NCBI RefSeq assembly: GCF_041320705.1
Contig: NZ_JBGGTQ010000010.1
Location: 124,001 to 188,000 of the forward strand
DNA from: Kineococcus mangrovi
GTDB taxonomy: Bacteria > Actinomycetota > Actinomycetes > Actinomycetales > Kineococcaceae
Direction of reading: 5' to 3'
Length of the DNA: 64,000 nt
Every line of letters begins with the position of its first letter. Positions within the stretch are counted from its first letter, which is position 1. The notes below the pieces were generated by a model. That model did not search any database and was not told the origin of the DNA. It worked only from the letters and a program-made list of their open reading frames with translations. This document shows positions 25,545-35,191 of the stretch, piece by piece. A program made the translations under genes and the position numbers.

Positions 25545-26087
25545 TCAGGCCTTCTTGGCCGGGCGCCGGGTCGCCGTCGCGGTCTTGGCCGGGGCCGTCT
25601 TGCGAGCCGCGGCGGTGCTCGGGCGCGCGGCCGGGGCGGCCTTCTTCGCGGCCGGGGTGGCCGTGCGGGTGGCCGTGCGGGTGGCCGGGGCCGCCTTCTT
25701 CGCCGTCGCCGCCCCGGCGGCCGTCTTCTTGGCCGCCCCGGCGGGGGTCGTCGCCGCGGTCCCGGTCGAGGCGGCCCGCTCCTTCGCCGCGGCCTGGAAG
25801 GCCCGCAACGCCTTGGAGTCCGAGACGACGTCCTTGAACGCGGTGCCCGGGCGGAACCGCGGCACCGACGTCTTCTTGATCTTGACGGCCTCGCCGGTGC
25901 GCGGGTTGCGTCCCGTGCGGGCGTTGCGCGCCTGCTTCTCGAAGGTGCCGAAGCCGCTGATGGCGACCTTGTCACCCTTGGCGACGGTCAGCGTGATGAG
26001 CTCGACGATCGCCTCCACGGCGGTCACGGCCTGCTTGCGGCCGCCGAGCTTGTCCTCGAGGGCGTCGACCATCTCTGCCTTGTTCAC
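25545..26087 (-). CDS. hup: HU nucleoid protein with basic C-terminal tail (HupB/HupS type)
   Basis: A 180-residue nucleoid-associated protein. Residues 1-95 are a complete HU domain (NKAEMVDALEDKLGG..., AISGFGTFEKQARNARTGRNP, PRFRPGTAFKDVV). Residues about 100-180 form an Ala/Lys/Thr/Pro-rich histone-H1-like tail with repeated KKAAP-type units and TRTATRTAT. This is the architecture of mycobacterial HupB and Streptomyces HupS. GTG at 26087 has AGGAGG six bases upstream. The position beside leuDC matches both groups. Confidence 0.93.
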   Translation of the reverse strand: MNKAEMVDALEDKLGGRKQAVTAVEAIVELITLTVAKGDKVAISGFGTFEKQARNARTGRNPRTGEAVKIKKTSVPRFRPGTAFKDVVSDSKALRAFQAAAKERAASTGTAATTPAGAAKKTAAGAATAKKAAPATRTATRTATPAAKKAAPAARPSTAAARKTAPAKTATATRRPAKKA

Positions 26088-26410
26088 GGGGCTCCTCCTG
26101 GGTACCGGGCGTCGTCCGAACCGATCTTCTCCTCGCGCAACGGGTCGCGCAGGGCCGAGCAGGAGCCCGACGGGCAGAACGGTACGACCGACGATCACCG
26201 GAGTCCACCACCGGTGCGGCGGCGAGTCGTTGCGCCGCAGCACACCTGCTCACCGGGACGGAGCGTCCGGCTGCGGCGCAGGGACTTGCCCGAGCTCACG
26301 TCCCCCTGCCGGGCACCTCCGGCGGAACGACTGCCGCACAACGGGTCCGGACGCAGATCGACCCCGGTCCCGTTGCGGTGCAGCGGGGTCCGGGGCCGGT
26401 CCGGGGCACC
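26088..26410. other. 323-base intergenic region between HU and leuD
   Basis: It must contain the HU promoter and the leuD terminator. The AGGAGG ribosome site of HU is at its left end. Near its right end GACCCCG (26360-26366) can pair with CGGGGTC (26384-26390), a weak candidate terminator for leuD. No open frame in it looks coding, and no other dyad or repeat was convincing. Confidence 0.4.
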
Positions 26411-27016
26411 TCAGGCCGAGGGCGCCAGGGGTGTCGTCGTCGGCTTGAAGGCCGGTCGACGCGCTTCGAAGTCGGCGATCGCGTCGGCGTGGCGCAGGGT
26501 CAGGCTGATGTCGTCCAGCCCCTCCACGAGCCGCCAGCGCACGTAGTCGTCGACCTCGAAGGGGGCCGTGAAGTCGTCGACGCGCACGACGCGCTCGAGG
26601 AGGTCGACGGTCACCTCGGTGCCCGGGTGCGCCTCCAGCGCCTTCCAGATGAGGTCGATGTCGCTCTGGGACACCACGGCCGCCAGCAACCCCTGCTTGC
26701 CGGAGTTGCCGCGGAAGATGTCCCCGAAGCGCGGCGCCAGGACGGCCTTGAACCCGTAGTCCCGCAGCGCCCAGACGGCGTGCTCGCGACTGGAGCCGGT
26801 CCCGAAGTCCTGCCCGGCCACGAGGACCGAGCCGGGACGGTAGGGCTCCTGGTTCAGCACGAAGTGCGGGTCGGAGCGCCAGCCGGCGAAGAGGGCGTCC
26901 TCGAACCCCGTCTTGGTGACGCGCTTGAGGTAGACGGCCGGGATGATCTGGTCGGTGTCGACGTCGGTGCGGCGCAACGGCACCCCGACGCCGCTGTGGA
27001 CGGTGAACTTCTCCAT
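26411..27016 (-). CDS. leuD: 3-isopropylmalate dehydratase small subunit
   Basis: The 201-residue small subunit of isopropylmalate isomerase (leucine synthesis). It shows [33 protein letters not shown] and [15 protein letters not shown], the aconitase swivel-domain signature. The ATG at 27016 is preceded by AGAGGGG, 11 bases after the leuC stop. It is the second gene of leuCD. Confidence 0.95.
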   Translation of the reverse strand: MEKFTVHSGVGVPLRRTDVDTDQIIPAVYLKRVTKTGFEDALFAGWRSDPHFVLNQEPYRPGSVLVAGQDFGTGSSREHAVWALRDYGFKAVLAPRFGDIFRGNSGKQGLLAAVVSQSDIDLIWKALEAHPGTEVTVDLLERVVRVDDFTAPFEVDDYVRWRLVEGLDDISLTLRHADAIADFEARRPAFKPTTTPLAPSA

Positions 27017-27027
27017 GACTGCCCCTC

Positions 27028-28473
27028 TCAGGCGACGGGTTCGGGCGCGGGTTCGGACGCGGGTTCGAGGTCGGCCGGCGAGCTCAGCGTGCCGCGCACG
27101 GCCGTGGCCGCGGCGACGACCGGGGAGACCAGGTGGGTGCGGCCGCCCTTGCCCTGCCGGCCCTCGAAGTTGCGGTTCGAGGTGGACGCACAGCGCTCCC
27201 CGGGGGCGAGCTGGTCGGGGTTCATGCCCAGGCACATGCTGCAGCCCGCGAAGCGCCAGTCCGCGCCGAACTCCTTGAACACGGCGTCCAGGCCCTCGGC
27301 CTCGGCCTGCAACCGCACCCGCGCGGAGCCGGGGACGACCATCATGCGGACGTTTCCGGCCTTCGTGCGCCCGCGCAGCACGTCCGCGGCGGCGCGCAGG
27401 TCCTCGATGCGGCTGTTGGTGCAGGACCCGAGGAACACCGTGTCGACGGCGATGTCGCGCATCTTCTCCCCGCCGGTCAGCCCCATGTACTGCAGCGCCC
27501 GCTCGACGCCCTGGCGCACCCCGTCGTCGCCGATCTCGTCGGGGACCGGCACCGACCCGGACAGCGGGACGCCCTGGCCGGGGTTCGTGCCCCACGTCAC
27601 GAAGGGTTCGAGGGAGGCGCCGTCGAGGACGACCTCGGCGTCGAACTCGGCGTCGTCGTCGGTGCGCAGCGTCCGCCAGTGCTCGACGGCGGCGTCCCAG
27701 TCCGCGCCCTGCGGGGCGTGCGGACGCCCCTGGAGGTACGCGAACGTCGTGTCGTCGGGGGCGACCATGCCCGCGCGCGCACCGGCCTCGATCGACATGT
27801 TGCAGATGGTCATCCGGCCCTCCATGGACAGGGACCGGATCGCCTCGCCGCGGTACTCCAGGACGTAGCCCTGCCCGCCGCCGGTGCCGATCTCGGCGAT
27901 GACGGCCAGGATGATGTCCTTGGCCGTCGTCCCGGGCGCGAGCTCCCCGTCGACCGTGATGGCCATGGTCTTGAAGGGCTTCAGCGGCAGGGTCTGGGTC
28001 GCCAGGACGTGCTCGACCTCGGACGTGCCGATCCCCATGCCGAGCGAGCCGAAGGCGCCGTGGGTGGAGGTGTGGGAGTCACCGCACACGACGGTCATCC
28101 CGGGCTGGGTCAGGCCGAGCTGCGGGCCGACGACGTGGACGATGCCCTGCTCGGCGTCGCCGAGGGGGTGCAGCCGCACGCCGAACTCGGCGCAGTTCTC
28201 GCGCAGCGTCTGCAGCTGCTTGGCGGAGGTCTTGTCCTCCAGCATCGACAGCGGACGCCGGATGTCGGCGGTGGGGGTGTTGTGGTCCTCGGTGGCGATC
28301 GTCAGGTCGAGCCGGCGCACCGGGCGCCCGGCCATCCGGAGCCCGTCGAACGCCTGGGGGCTCGTCACCTCGTGCACGAGGTGGAGGTCGATGAAGAGCA
28401 GGTCCGGTTCCCCGTCCTGCCCCTTGCGGACGACGTGCTCGTCCCAGACCTTCTGCGCCAGCGTGCGGCCCAT
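27028..28473 (-). CDS. leuC: 3-isopropylmalate dehydratase large subunit
   Basis: The 481-residue catalytic large subunit, aconitase superfamily. The 4Fe-4S ligands are in FLGSCTNSR and [28 protein letters not shown] and [14 protein letters not shown] are also intact. It isomerises 2-isopropylmalate to 3-isopropylmalate. The gene is divergent from an NdgR-like regulator, with an inverted repeat between them; NdgR regulates leuCD in Streptomyces. The C-terminus ends in a Pro/Glu-rich stretch ([12 protein letters not shown]). Confidence 0.95.
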   Translation of the reverse strand: MGRTLAQKVWDEHVVRKGQDGEPDLLFIDLHLVHEVTSPQAFDGLRMAGRPVRRLDLTIATEDHNTPTADIRRPLSMLEDKTSAKQLQTLRENCAEFGVRLHPLGDAEQGIVHVVGPQLGLTQPGMTVVCGDSHTSTHGAFGSLGMGIGTSEVEHVLATQTLPLKPFKTMAITVDGELAPGTTAKDIILAVIAEIGTGGGQGYVLEYRGEAIRSLSMEGRMTICNMSIEAGARAGMVAPDDTTFAYLQGRPHAPQGADWDAAVEHWRTLRTDDDAEFDAEVVLDGASLEPFVTWGTNPGQGVPLSGSVPVPDEIGDDGVRQGVERALQYMGLTGGEKMRDIAVDTVFLGSCTNSRIEDLRAAADVLRGRTKAGNVRMMVVPGSARVRLQAEAEGLDAVFKEFGADWRFAGCSMCLGMNPDQLAPGERCASTSNRNFEGRQGKGGRTHLVSPVVAAATAVRGTLSSPADLEPASEPAPEPVA

Positions 28474-28515
28474 GACCGGCTCCCCTCGTGCGTCCCACGT
28501 CGTGCGTCCTGCACC

Positions 28516-28544
28516 TTGCGTCTCACAGGTTGAGACGCCAGTAT
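28516..28544 (+). promoter_or_regulatory. NdgR-type operator and leaderless promoter between leuC and its regulator
   Basis: An inverted repeat CGTCTCA-5 nt-TGAGACG (28519-28537) lies in the 77-base divergent region. For the regulator gene, TTGCGT (28516-28521) and CAGTAT (28539-28544) form a 17-base-spaced promoter that puts +1 at or near GTG 28551, so the operator fills the spacer. The same site would lie upstream of leuC. Assignment to the IclR regulator is by position and by known NdgR biology. Confidence 0.6.
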
Positions 28545-28550
28545 CGCTTC

Positions 28551-29267
28551 GTGGACAAGAGTAGCGGAGTCGGCGTCCTGGACAAGGCGGTGCTGGTGCT
28601 CGACGCCCTCGAGGCCGGTCCCGCCAGCCTCGCCCAGCTGGTCACCACGACGGGGCTGGCCCGGCCCACCGCGCACCGCCTCGCCGTCGCCCTGGAGCAC
28701 CACCGGCTCGTCAGCCGGGACCTGCAGGGCCGCTTCGTCCTGGGGGCCCGGCACGCCGAGCTCGCGGCCGCCGCGGGCGAGGACCGCCTCGTCGCGGTCG
28801 CCGGTCCCCTGCTGACCTCGCTGCGCGACTCCACGGGCGAGAGCGCCCAGCTGTACCGCCGGCACGGCGAGCACCGCATCTGCATCGCCGCCGCCGAACG
28901 CCTGCACGGCCTGCGCGACACCGTCCCCGTCGGTTCGTCCATGACGATGCACGCCGGGTCCGCCGCGCAGGTCCTGCTCGCCTGGGACGACCCCGGGCGG
29001 TTGTCCGTGGAGCTGCTCGGCTCCCGCTTCGACGCCGCGGCCCTGTCCGGGGTGCGACGGCGCGGCTGGGCGCACTCCAGCGGGGAGCGCGAGACCGGTG
29101 TGGCCTCGGTCAGCGCGCCGGTCCGCGGCCCCTCGGGGCGGGTGCTGGCGGCGGTGTCGGTCTCGGGCCCGGCCGAGCGCTTCGGGCGGCACCCGGGGCG
29201 CCGGCACGCCGACGCGGTGCTCGCCACGGCGGCGGCGTTCACGGCGGCGCTGACCCCGGCGTCGTGA
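28551..29267 (+). CDS. ndgR: IclR-family regulator, NdgR-like
   Basis: A 238-residue IclR protein: winged helix-turn-helix (residues 5-65, [22 protein letters not shown]) and an effector-binding GAF-like domain ([35 protein letters not shown]). Divergent from leuCD, exactly as NdgR/LeuR in Streptomyces, mycobacteria and corynebacteria, where it responds to amino acids and controls leucine genes. GTG 28551 gives the normal N-terminus ([19 protein letters not shown]); the predicted promoter makes the mRNA leaderless. Confidence 0.85.
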   Translation: MDKSSGVGVLDKAVLVLDALEAGPASLAQLVTTTGLARPTAHRLAVALEHHRLVSRDLQGRFVLGARHAELAAAAGEDRLVAVAGPLLTSLRDSTGESAQLYRRHGEHRICIAAAERLHGLRDTVPVGSSMTMHAGSAAQVLLAWDDPGRLSVELLGSRFDAAALSGVRRRGWAHSSGERETGVASVSAPVRGPSGRVLAAVSVSGPAERFGRHPGRRHADAVLATAAAFTAALTPAS

Positions 29268-29295
29268 CCGGCCCCGCGGCCGGGCCCGGAGACGC

Positions 29296-29330
29296 GAAGA
29301 GACCCCCAGTCCGTGACTGGGGGTCTCTTC
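29296..29330. terminator. 15-bp-stem terminator between ndgR and the tRNA genes
   Basis: Perfect arms GAAGAGACCCCCAGT (29296-29310) and its complement (29316-29330) with loop CCGTG. It lies two bases after the 3' end of tRNA-Glu on the minus strand and 28 bases after the ndgR stop, so it can end both transcripts. Confidence 0.85.
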
Positions 29331-29332
29331 CG

Positions 29333-29405
29333 TAGCCCCGACGGGATTCGAACCCGCGCTACCGCCGTGAGAGGGCGGCGTGCTAGGCCGCTACACAACG
29401 GGGCC
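29333..29405 (-). tRNA. tRNA-Glu (anticodon CTC)
   Basis: A 73-base cloverleaf without encoded CCA. The acceptor is GGCCCCG/CGGGGCT with discriminator A, the anticodon stem CCGCC/GGCGG encloses CTCTCAC (anticodon CTC, reading GAG), and the T arm contains GGTTCGAATCC. It follows tRNA-Gln by 19 bases on the same strand. Confidence 0.95.
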
Positions 29406-29424
29406 CTAGCTTGCAGTACAAGCG

Positions 29425-29496
29425 CTGGGGTACCAGGACTCGAACCTAGACTAACTGAACCAGAATCAGTCGTGCTGCCAATTACACCATACCCCA
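29425..29496 (-). tRNA. tRNA-Gln (anticodon CTG)
   Basis: A 72-base cloverleaf. Acceptor TGGGGTA/TACCCCA with discriminator G, anticodon stem ACTGA/TCAGT around TTCTGGT (anticodon CTG, reading CAG), T arm with GGTTCGAGTCC. The U1-A72 pair is typical of tRNA-Gln. It is the first of the two-tRNA transcript and lies 124 bases downstream of gltX. Confidence 0.95.
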
Positions 29497-29620
29497 TGGT
29501 GTTCTGCCCGACCGGGAACCGGCCGGACGAGAAGAACTGTACCGGGCGCCCAGGCTGCTTCCCAAATCGGCCCCCGGCGGCGGGTCTGAGCCGCCGGGGA
29601 CCGTCGGTCGGGGCGGCTCG

Positions 29621-31135
29621 TCAGAGCGTGGCGCGCAGCCGGCGCAGCCTCGCCAGCGACGCGTCGCGACCCAGGATCTCCATCGACTCGAACAGCGGCG
29701 GCGAGACGCGCCGTCCCGTGACGGCCGTCCGCAGCGGGGCGAAGGCGAACTTCGGCTTGACCCCCAGCCCGTCGACGACGGCCGCCCGCAGCGCCGCCTC
29801 CAGAGCCGGCGTCGTCCACTCCGGCAGCGCCTCCAGCGCGCTCAGCGAGGCGTCGAGGACCTCGGCCGCCTCCGGGCGCAACGCCCCCGTGGCGTCCTCC
29901 TCCAGGACGACGTCCTCGTCGGCGACGAACAGGAAGCCGAGCATCCCCGGCGCCTGGCCGAGCAGCGTCATGCGCTCCTGCACCAGGGGCGCGGCCGCGG
30001 CCAGGCGCGCGACCTGGTCCGCGGTGAGGTGCTCGGGCAGCACGCCCGCGGCCTGCAGGTACGGCACGAGGCGGTCGCAGAAGTCCTCCGGCGCCAGCAC
30101 GCGCAGGTGCGCGGCGTTGACGGCCTCCGCCTTGGTGACGTCGAAGCGCGCGGGCGAGGCGTTGACGTCGGCGACGTCGAAGGCCGCCACCATCTCCTCC
30201 ACGCTGAACAGGTCCCGGTCCTCCGCGATCCCCCACCCCAGCAGGGCCAGGTAGTTCAGCAGCCCCTCCCGGATGAACCCGCGGTCGCGGTGGTGGAAGA
30301 GGTTGGACTCCGGGTCGCGCTTGGAGAGCTTCTTGCTGCCCTCCCCCGTGACGTAGGGCAGGTGCCCGAAGCGCGGGACGGCCCTGGCCACCCCGATGTC
30401 GACGAGCGCCTCGTACAGGGCGATCTGCCGGGGCGTGGAGGACAGCAGGTCCTCCCCGCGCAGGACGTGGGTGATCTCCATGAGCGCGTCGTCGACGGGG
30501 TTGACGAGCGTGTAGAGCGGGTCGCCGTTGGCCCGCACCAGCACCGGGTCGGGGAAGGAGCCGGCCTTGAACTCGATGGGCCCGCGGACGAGGTCGTCGA
30601 AGGACCAGTCCCGGCCCTCGGGCAGCCGCAGCCGCAGGGTGGGCTCGCGGCCCTGGTCGCGGAACGCGGCGACCTGCTCGGGCGTCAGGTCGCGGTCGAA
30701 CCCGTCGTACCCCAGCACCTTCGGCCGGCCGGCCGCCTCGTGCCGCGCCTCGATCTCGCCGGCCGTGGAGAACGACTCGTACAGGTGCCCGGCGTCCTTG
30801 AGGCGCTGCACGACGTCGTCGTAGACCGCGCGCCGCTGCGACTGGCGGTAGGGCCCGTGCGGGCCGCCGACGTCGATGCCCTCGTCCCAGTCCAGACCCA
30901 GCCAGCTCAGCGCCTCGAGGATCTGCGCGTAGCTCTCCTCGGAGTCGCGCGCCGCGTCGGTGTCCTCGATGCGGAACACCAGCTGCCCGCCCGTGTGCCG
31001 GGCGTAGGCCCAGTTGAACAGCGCCGTCCGGATCAGCCCGACGTGCGGGGTGCCGGTGGGCGAGGGGCAGAAGCGGACGCGCACCCCGGTGGTCGGGGCG
31101 GCTTCGGTCGCGGGCGCAGGCGTGGTCTCAGTCAT
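29621..31135 (-). CDS. gltX: Glutamyl-tRNA synthetase (probably non-discriminating)
   Basis: A 504-residue class I synthetase. The HIGH-like motif is [11 protein letters not shown] and the KMSKS-like motif is [26 protein letters not shown] and the all-helical anticodon-binding C-terminus are present. Actinobacteria generally lack GlnRS, charging tRNA-Gln with Glu and amidating by GatCAB, so the enzyme probably loads both tRNAs encoded just downstream. That discrimination cannot be confirmed by eye. The gene is followed by the FAH gene only across a divergent lipoprotein gene. Confidence 0.93.
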   Translation of the reverse strand: MTETTPAPATEAAPTTGVRVRFCPSPTGTPHVGLIRTALFNWAYARHTGGQLVFRIEDTDAARDSEESYAQILEALSWLGLDWDEGIDVGGPHGPYRQSQRRAVYDDVVQRLKDAGHLYESFSTAGEIEARHEAAGRPKVLGYDGFDRDLTPEQVAAFRDQGREPTLRLRLPEGRDWSFDDLVRGPIEFKAGSFPDPVLVRANGDPLYTLVNPVDDALMEITHVLRGEDLLSSTPRQIALYEALVDIGVARAVPRFGHLPYVTGEGSKKLSKRDPESNLFHHRDRGFIREGLLNYLALLGWGIAEDRDLFSVEEMVAAFDVADVNASPARFDVTKAEAVNAAHLRVLAPEDFCDRLVPYLQAAGVLPEHLTADQVARLAAAAPLVQERMTLLGQAPGMLGFLFVADEDVVLEEDATGALRPEAAEVLDASLSALEALPEWTTPALEAALRAAVVDGLGVKPKFAFAPLRTAVTGRRVSPPLFESMEILGRDASLARLRRLRATL

Positions 31136-31317
31136 GGCGGGAACAGCCTATTGCGCTCCGGGCACCTGTTCGGGTGAGCCCGCAGGGGGCCGGTGCGTCC
31201 ACCGGAGTGGTCGCTGTCCGTCACCGGTGCGCCGGACGGGTGGCGGACTCGTTCACGCAGCGTCACACGTGTCAGCGTCGTCGGGACGAACCGCTCCCGC
31301 CGCCCCAGGAGACCACC

Positions 31318-31968
31318 GTGACCCCGCGCTCGCTCAAGACGCTCGTCGCCGCCACCGGACTGCTGCTCCCGCTGTCCGCCCTCACCGCCTGCGGCTCCGT
31401 GCAGGCCGTCGCCGGGTTGCCCGCCGCCACGACGACGCCGTCCGCGACCGCCACCCCCGCGGCCACCGCGACACCCGTCGCCGTCACGCCCGTGCAGAAC
31501 GACCTCGCCCTCGGGTCGGCCCACCACGAGCTGCAGGCCGGCGGGACGACCCTGGCCGTGGACTACTGGTCCACCCTGGACATGGGGAGCTGGACCGCCC
31601 AGGCGGCCAAGCCGGTCCAGCTCGCCGCGACCATCACCGGCCCGAACCTCGGGACGGGGAGGAAGCAGCAGCGGGCCTACGTCAGCAACTTCACGGTGAC
31701 GAGCTCCCTCGTCGCCGTCGACGGCACCGTGACGACGGGCCCCACCGTCCAGGACACGTCCCGGCAGACCCCGGGGTACCTCGCGATGGCGCCGTACGCG
31801 TACTCCACGTCCTTCGTGGTGCCCGCCGTCCCCGCCGGCACCCGCAGCGTCGAGATGCTCATCAGCTACGACGTGCTCGAGCAGAGCGCGCCGGGGGCGA
31901 GCGACTACTCCAAGCAGACCGCGACCGACACGATCACCGTGGCGATCGCGCAGCCCGCCGCGCCGTGA
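31318..31968 (+). CDS. Hypothetical lipoprotein
   Basis: A 216-residue exported protein with a lipoprotein signal peptide (SLKTLVAATGLLLPLSALTAC; acylated Cys at about residue 25), then a Thr/Ala/Pro-rich linker (TPSATATPAATATP), then a roughly 150-residue domain predicted to be mainly beta-strand. No known enzyme motif. GTG at 31318 has AGGAG seven bases upstream. It stands alone between gltX and the convergent FAH gene. Function unknown. Confidence 0.75.
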   Translation: MTPRSLKTLVAATGLLLPLSALTACGSVQAVAGLPAATTTPSATATPAATATPVAVTPVQNDLALGSAHHELQAGGTTLAVDYWSTLDMGSWTAQAAKPVQLAATITGPNLGTGRKQQRAYVSNFTVTSSLVAVDGTVTTGPTVQDTSRQTPGYLAMAPYAYSTSFVVPAVPAGTRSVEMLISYDVLEQSAPGASDYSKQTATDTITVAIAQPAAP

Positions 31969-31998
31969 TCGCGCGGGACGGCTCGGCCCGGGGGCGGC

Positions 31999-32796
31999 TC
32001 AGCCGGGAGCGGTGAACGGCGTCGACAGGACGCCGATCCCCTCGACCTCGACCTCGACGCGCTGCCCGGCCCGCACCGGGCCGACCCCCGCGGGGGTGCC
32101 GGTGAGGATGACGTCACCGGGCAGCAGCGTCATCGCCGAGGAGACGTGGGCGATGATCGAGGCGACGTCGTGGACCATGAGCGACGTCCGGCCGTCCTGG
32201 ACGACCTCCAGGTCCTCCCCCGTGCCCACCCGCGTCTCGATGCGGACGTCCGAGGGGTCCAGGTCGGTCTCGATCCAGGGCCCCAGCGGCGTGAACCCGT
32301 CGGCCCCCTTCGCCCGCCACCACTGCTTGTCCGGCCCCTGCAGGGAACGTGCCGTGATGTCGTTGGCGACGGTGTACCCGTAGACGACCTCGGCGACCCG
32401 CTCCTTCGGGACGTCCTTGCACAGCCTGCGGACGACGACGGCCAGTTCGCCCTCGTAGTGCAGTTCCCCGCCCGCCCACGCCGGGACGACCAGCGGGTCC
32501 CCCGGACCGGCCACCGAGGTGTTCGGCACCGTGAACACCAGCGGTTCGGTCGGCACCTCGTTGCCGAGTTCCTCGGCGTGCGCGACGTAGTTCCGCCCGA
32601 TCCCCAGGACCTTCGAGCGCGGGATGACCGGCGCCAGCAACCGCGCGTCCACGAGCGGGACCCGCTCCCCCGTCGGGTTCAGCGGGCTGAACAGGGGGTC
32701 CCCGGAGACGACGAGGATCTCCTCCTCCCCGGGCGCACCCTCGACCACCCCGTAGCGCGGGTCCGAACCACTCGACGAGAACCTGGCGATGCGCAT
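31999..32796 (-). CDS. Fumarylacetoacetate hydrolase family protein
   Basis: A 265-residue FAH-fold enzyme. The metal-binding acidic residues appear in HYEGELAVVV and in YTVANDITARSLQ; TGTPAGVGP and LPGDVILTGTP are family signatures. Members hydrolyse or decarboxylate acylpyruvates, oxaloacetate or related 2-oxo acids; the substrate here is not determinable. The ilvE-FAH-gltX neighbourhood recurs in actinobacteria, suggesting a house-cleaning role near 2-oxo acid metabolism. Confidence 0.87.
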   Translation of the reverse strand: MRIARFSSSGSDPRYGVVEGAPGEEEILVVSGDPLFSPLNPTGERVPLVDARLLAPVIPRSKVLGIGRNYVAHAEELGNEVPTEPLVFTVPNTSVAGPGDPLVVPAWAGGELHYEGELAVVVRRLCKDVPKERVAEVVYGYTVANDITARSLQGPDKQWWRAKGADGFTPLGPWIETDLDPSDVRIETRVGTGEDLEVVQDGRTSLMVHDVASIIAHVSSAMTLLPGDVILTGTPAGVGPVRAGQRVEVEVEGIGVLSTPFTAPG

Positions 32797-32827
32797 CCCC
32801 CCACCCTAGTGAGCCGGCTGCGGCACC

Positions 32828-32847
32828 CGCCCCACCCGGGTGGGGCG
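32828..32847 (-). terminator. Ten-bp-arm hairpin after ilvE
   Basis: CGCCCCACCC and its complement are adjacent (20-bp perfect palindrome) in the 56-base gap after ilvE and before the FAH gene on the same strand. It may terminate ilvE transcripts or modulate read-through. Confidence 0.45.
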
Positions 32848-32852
32848 CGGGG

Positions 32853-33968
32853 TCAGACCAGTCGGTGCAACCAGCCGTGCGTGTCCTCGGCCCGGCCGTA
32901 CTGGATGTCCAGCAGCGCGTTGCGGATCGTCATCGTCACCTCGCCGGCCGCACCGGTGCCGTGGGACAGCTCGCCGTCGGGCGAGACGAGCTTGCCGACG
33001 GGCGTGACGGCGGCGGCGGTGCCGCAGGCGAACACCTCGGCGATGCGGCCGGAGGCGACGCCCTCGCGCCACTCGTCGATGCTCACCCGGCGCTCGGTCA
33101 CCTCGTGGCCGAGGTCCTTGGCGAGGTCGATGATCGAGTCGCGGGTGATGCCCTCCAGGATCGTCCCGGTGAGTTCGGGGGTGACGATCGAACCGTCGTC
33201 GTGGACGAAGTAGAGGTTCATGCCGCCGAGTTCCTCCACGTACCGGTGGTCGGTCGCGTCGAGGAAGCAGACCTGGTCGCAGCCGTTGGCCGTGGCCTCG
33301 TCCTGGGCGGCGAGGCTGGCGGCGTAGTTCCCGCCGCACTTGGCCGAGCCCGTCCCGCCGAGGGCGGCGCGGGTGTAGTCCTGCGACAGCCAGATCGAGA
33401 CGGGTTTGACGCCACCGGGGAAGTAGGCACCTGCCGGTGAGGCGATGACGAGGAACTTCACCTCGTGCGCGGCGCGGACGCCGAGGAACGCCTCGGTCGC
33501 GACCATGAACGGGCGCAGGTACAGGGAGGACTCCCCACCCGTGGGCACCCAGGCCTCGTCGGCGCGCACGAGCTGGGTGATCGCCTCCAGGAACGTCGCC
33601 TCGCTCACCTCGGGCAGCGCGAGGCGGCGCGCGGAGCGGGCCATGCGGGCCGCGTTCGCCTCGGGGCGGAACGTCCAGACGCTGCCGTCGGCGTGCCGGT
33701 ACGCCTTGAGCCCCTCGAAGACCTCCTGCGCGTAGTGCAGGACGGCCGCGGCCGGGTCGAGCTGCAGCGGCCCGTAGGGGACGACGGCCGCGTCGTGCCA
33801 GCCGGCCTCGCGCGTCCAGGTCGCCACCGCCATGTGGTCGGTGAAGAACTTCCCGAACCCCGGGCTGGCGAGGATCTCGGCGCGGCTGCGCTCGGAGACC
33901 GGCACGGCCGACGGCGTCACGGGGAACGTCAACCCGGCGGTCGGCCCGGTCGTCGGGGTGGCGGTCAT
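32853..33968 (-). CDS. ilvE: Branched-chain amino-acid aminotransferase
   Basis: A 371-residue fold-type IV PLP enzyme, the last step of Leu, Ile and Val synthesis. The PLP Lys lies in GSAKCGGNYAASL; LYLRPFMVATEAFLGV, the EVFACGTAAAVTPVG loop and TRDSIIDLA are diagnostic. The N-terminus (FGKFFTDHMAVATW) fits the actinobacterial class. It follows leuB by 64 bases on the same strand, with a weak hairpin between. Confidence 0.95.
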   Translation of the reverse strand: MTATPTTGPTAGLTFPVTPSAVPVSERSRAEILASPGFGKFFTDHMAVATWTREAGWHDAAVVPYGPLQLDPAAAVLHYAQEVFEGLKAYRHADGSVWTFRPEANAARMARSARRLALPEVSEATFLEAITQLVRADEAWVPTGGESSLYLRPFMVATEAFLGVRAAHEVKFLVIASPAGAYFPGGVKPVSIWLSQDYTRAALGGTGSAKCGGNYAASLAAQDEATANGCDQVCFLDATDHRYVEELGGMNLYFVHDDGSIVTPELTGTILEGITRDSIIDLAKDLGHEVTERRVSIDEWREGVASGRIAEVFACGTAAAVTPVGKLVSPDGELSHGTGAAGEVTMTIRNALLDIQYGRAEDTHGWLHRLV

Positions 33969-34007
33969 GCGGGCTCCTCGGGGTGCGGGTCAGGTGCTTC
34001 GACGGTA

Positions 34008-34025
34008 CCCCGCCGCCAGGCGGGG
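34008..34025 (-). terminator. Weak hairpin between leuB and ilvE
   Basis: Seven-base arms CCCCGCC/GGCGGGG with loop GCCA, seven bases after the leuB stop. No T-run; it may only partly stop transcription into ilvE. Confidence 0.4.
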
Positions 34026-34032
34026 CCCCGGG

Positions 34033-35082
34033 TCAGGAGACGGCGGCGGCCAGGGCGTCGCCGACCTCGGCGGTGGTGCGCCGCCCGGCCTCTCCGGCGG
34101 CGCGGCGGGCGAGGTCGGCGGTCACGGCGGCGTCGACGCGGGCCGCGGCGCCGGTGTGCCCGAGGTGCTCGAGCAGCAGCGCGACGGACAGCACGGCGGC
34201 GGTGGGGTCGGCGAGCTGCTTCCCGGCGATGTCGGGGGCCGAGCCGTGGACGGGCTCGAACATGCTGGGGGTGGTCCGGTCGGGGTTGACGTTGCCCGAG
34301 GCGGCCAGGCCGATGCCGCCGGTCACGGCCGCGGCGAGGTCGGTGAGGATGTCGCCGAAGAGGTTGTCGGTGACGACGACGTCGAACCGCGCCGGATCGG
34401 TGACCAGGAAGATCGTGGCGGCGTCGACGTGCAGGTAGTCGACGGCGACGTCGGGGAACTGCGCGCCGACGGCCTCGACGGTGCGCCGCCAGAGGTGACC
34501 GGCGTGGACCAGGACGTTGTGCTTGTGCACCAGCGTCAGCTTCTTCCGGGGCCGCGCGGCGGCGCGGGCGAAGGCGTCCCGGACGACCCGCTCGACGCCG
34601 AACGCGGTGTTGACGCTGACCTCGGTCGCGATCTCGTGCGGGGTGCCCACGCGCAGGGCCCCGCCGTTGCCGACGTAGGGCCCCTCGGTGCCCTCGCGGA
34701 CGACGACGAAGTCGATGTCACCCGGGTCCGCGAGCGGCGTCGCGACCCCCGGGAACAGCTTGGAGGGCCGCAGGTTCACGTGGTGGTCGAGGGCGAACCG
34801 GAGCTTGAGCAGCAGCCCCCGCTCGAGGACGCCGCTGGGGACGCCGGGGTCGCCGACGGCGCCGAGCAGGATCGCGTCGTGCCCGCGGACCTCCTCGAGC
34901 ACGCTGTCGGGCAGCGTTTCGCCGGTGCGGTGGTACAGGCGCGCACCGAGGTCGTACTCGGTCGTCGCCACGGTCGTGCCGGACCCCTCGAGCACGGCGG
35001 AGAGCACCTTCAGCGCCTCGGCCGTCACCTCCTGGCCGATGCCGTCGCCGGGGATGACTGCCAGTCGCACGGTGTCCGCCAT
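34033..35082 (-). CDS. leuB: 3-isopropylmalate dehydrogenase
   Basis: A 349-residue NAD-dependent decarboxylating dehydrogenase of leucine synthesis. [46 protein letters not shown] and the C-terminal substrate/NAD motif [21 protein letters not shown] with [14 protein letters not shown] are intact. GTG and ATG alternatives exist near the start; ATG at 35082 is used. Divergent from the histidine kinase gene. Confidence 0.95.
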   Translation of the reverse strand: MADTVRLAVIPGDGIGQEVTAEALKVLSAVLEGSGTTVATTEYDLGARLYHRTGETLPDSVLEEVRGHDAILLGAVGDPGVPSGVLERGLLLKLRFALDHHVNLRPSKLFPGVATPLADPGDIDFVVVREGTEGPYVGNGGALRVGTPHEIATEVSVNTAFGVERVVRDAFARAAARPRKKLTLVHKHNVLVHAGHLWRRTVEAVGAQFPDVAVDYLHVDAATIFLVTDPARFDVVVTDNLFGDILTDLAAAVTGGIGLAASGNVNPDRTTPSMFEPVHGSAPDIAGKQLADPTAAVLSVALLLEHLGHTGAAARVDAAVTADLARRAAGEAGRRTTAEVGDALAAAVS

Positions 35083-35191
35083 GCGCGGGAGGTTATCGGA
35101 GCCTGCGGTCCGACCGTCCCACCACGGTCGGACCCCCGGCCTCGTCCCCGGGGACGACGAGCACCCGGCGGTCCCTCCCTACGCTGAGGCG

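Noticed and set aside
25545-25800. Short repeats in the HU tail as a possible DNA repeat array or CRISPR
   Set aside because: They are codon-level repeats of KKAAP/TRTA units of the protein, with irregular length and no spacers.
25555-26448. Plus-strand frame over the HU gene that looks hydrophobic (Ala/Val-rich)
   Set aside because: It is the reverse complement of the Ala/Lys tail of HU and has no promoter or ribosome site.
29406-29424. Third tRNA or small RNA between tRNA-Glu and tRNA-Gln
   Set aside because: Only 19 bases separate them.
32012-32383. Plus-strand Ser/Thr-rich frame opposite the FAH gene
   Set aside because: Antisense to conserved FAH metal-binding motifs; no start signals.
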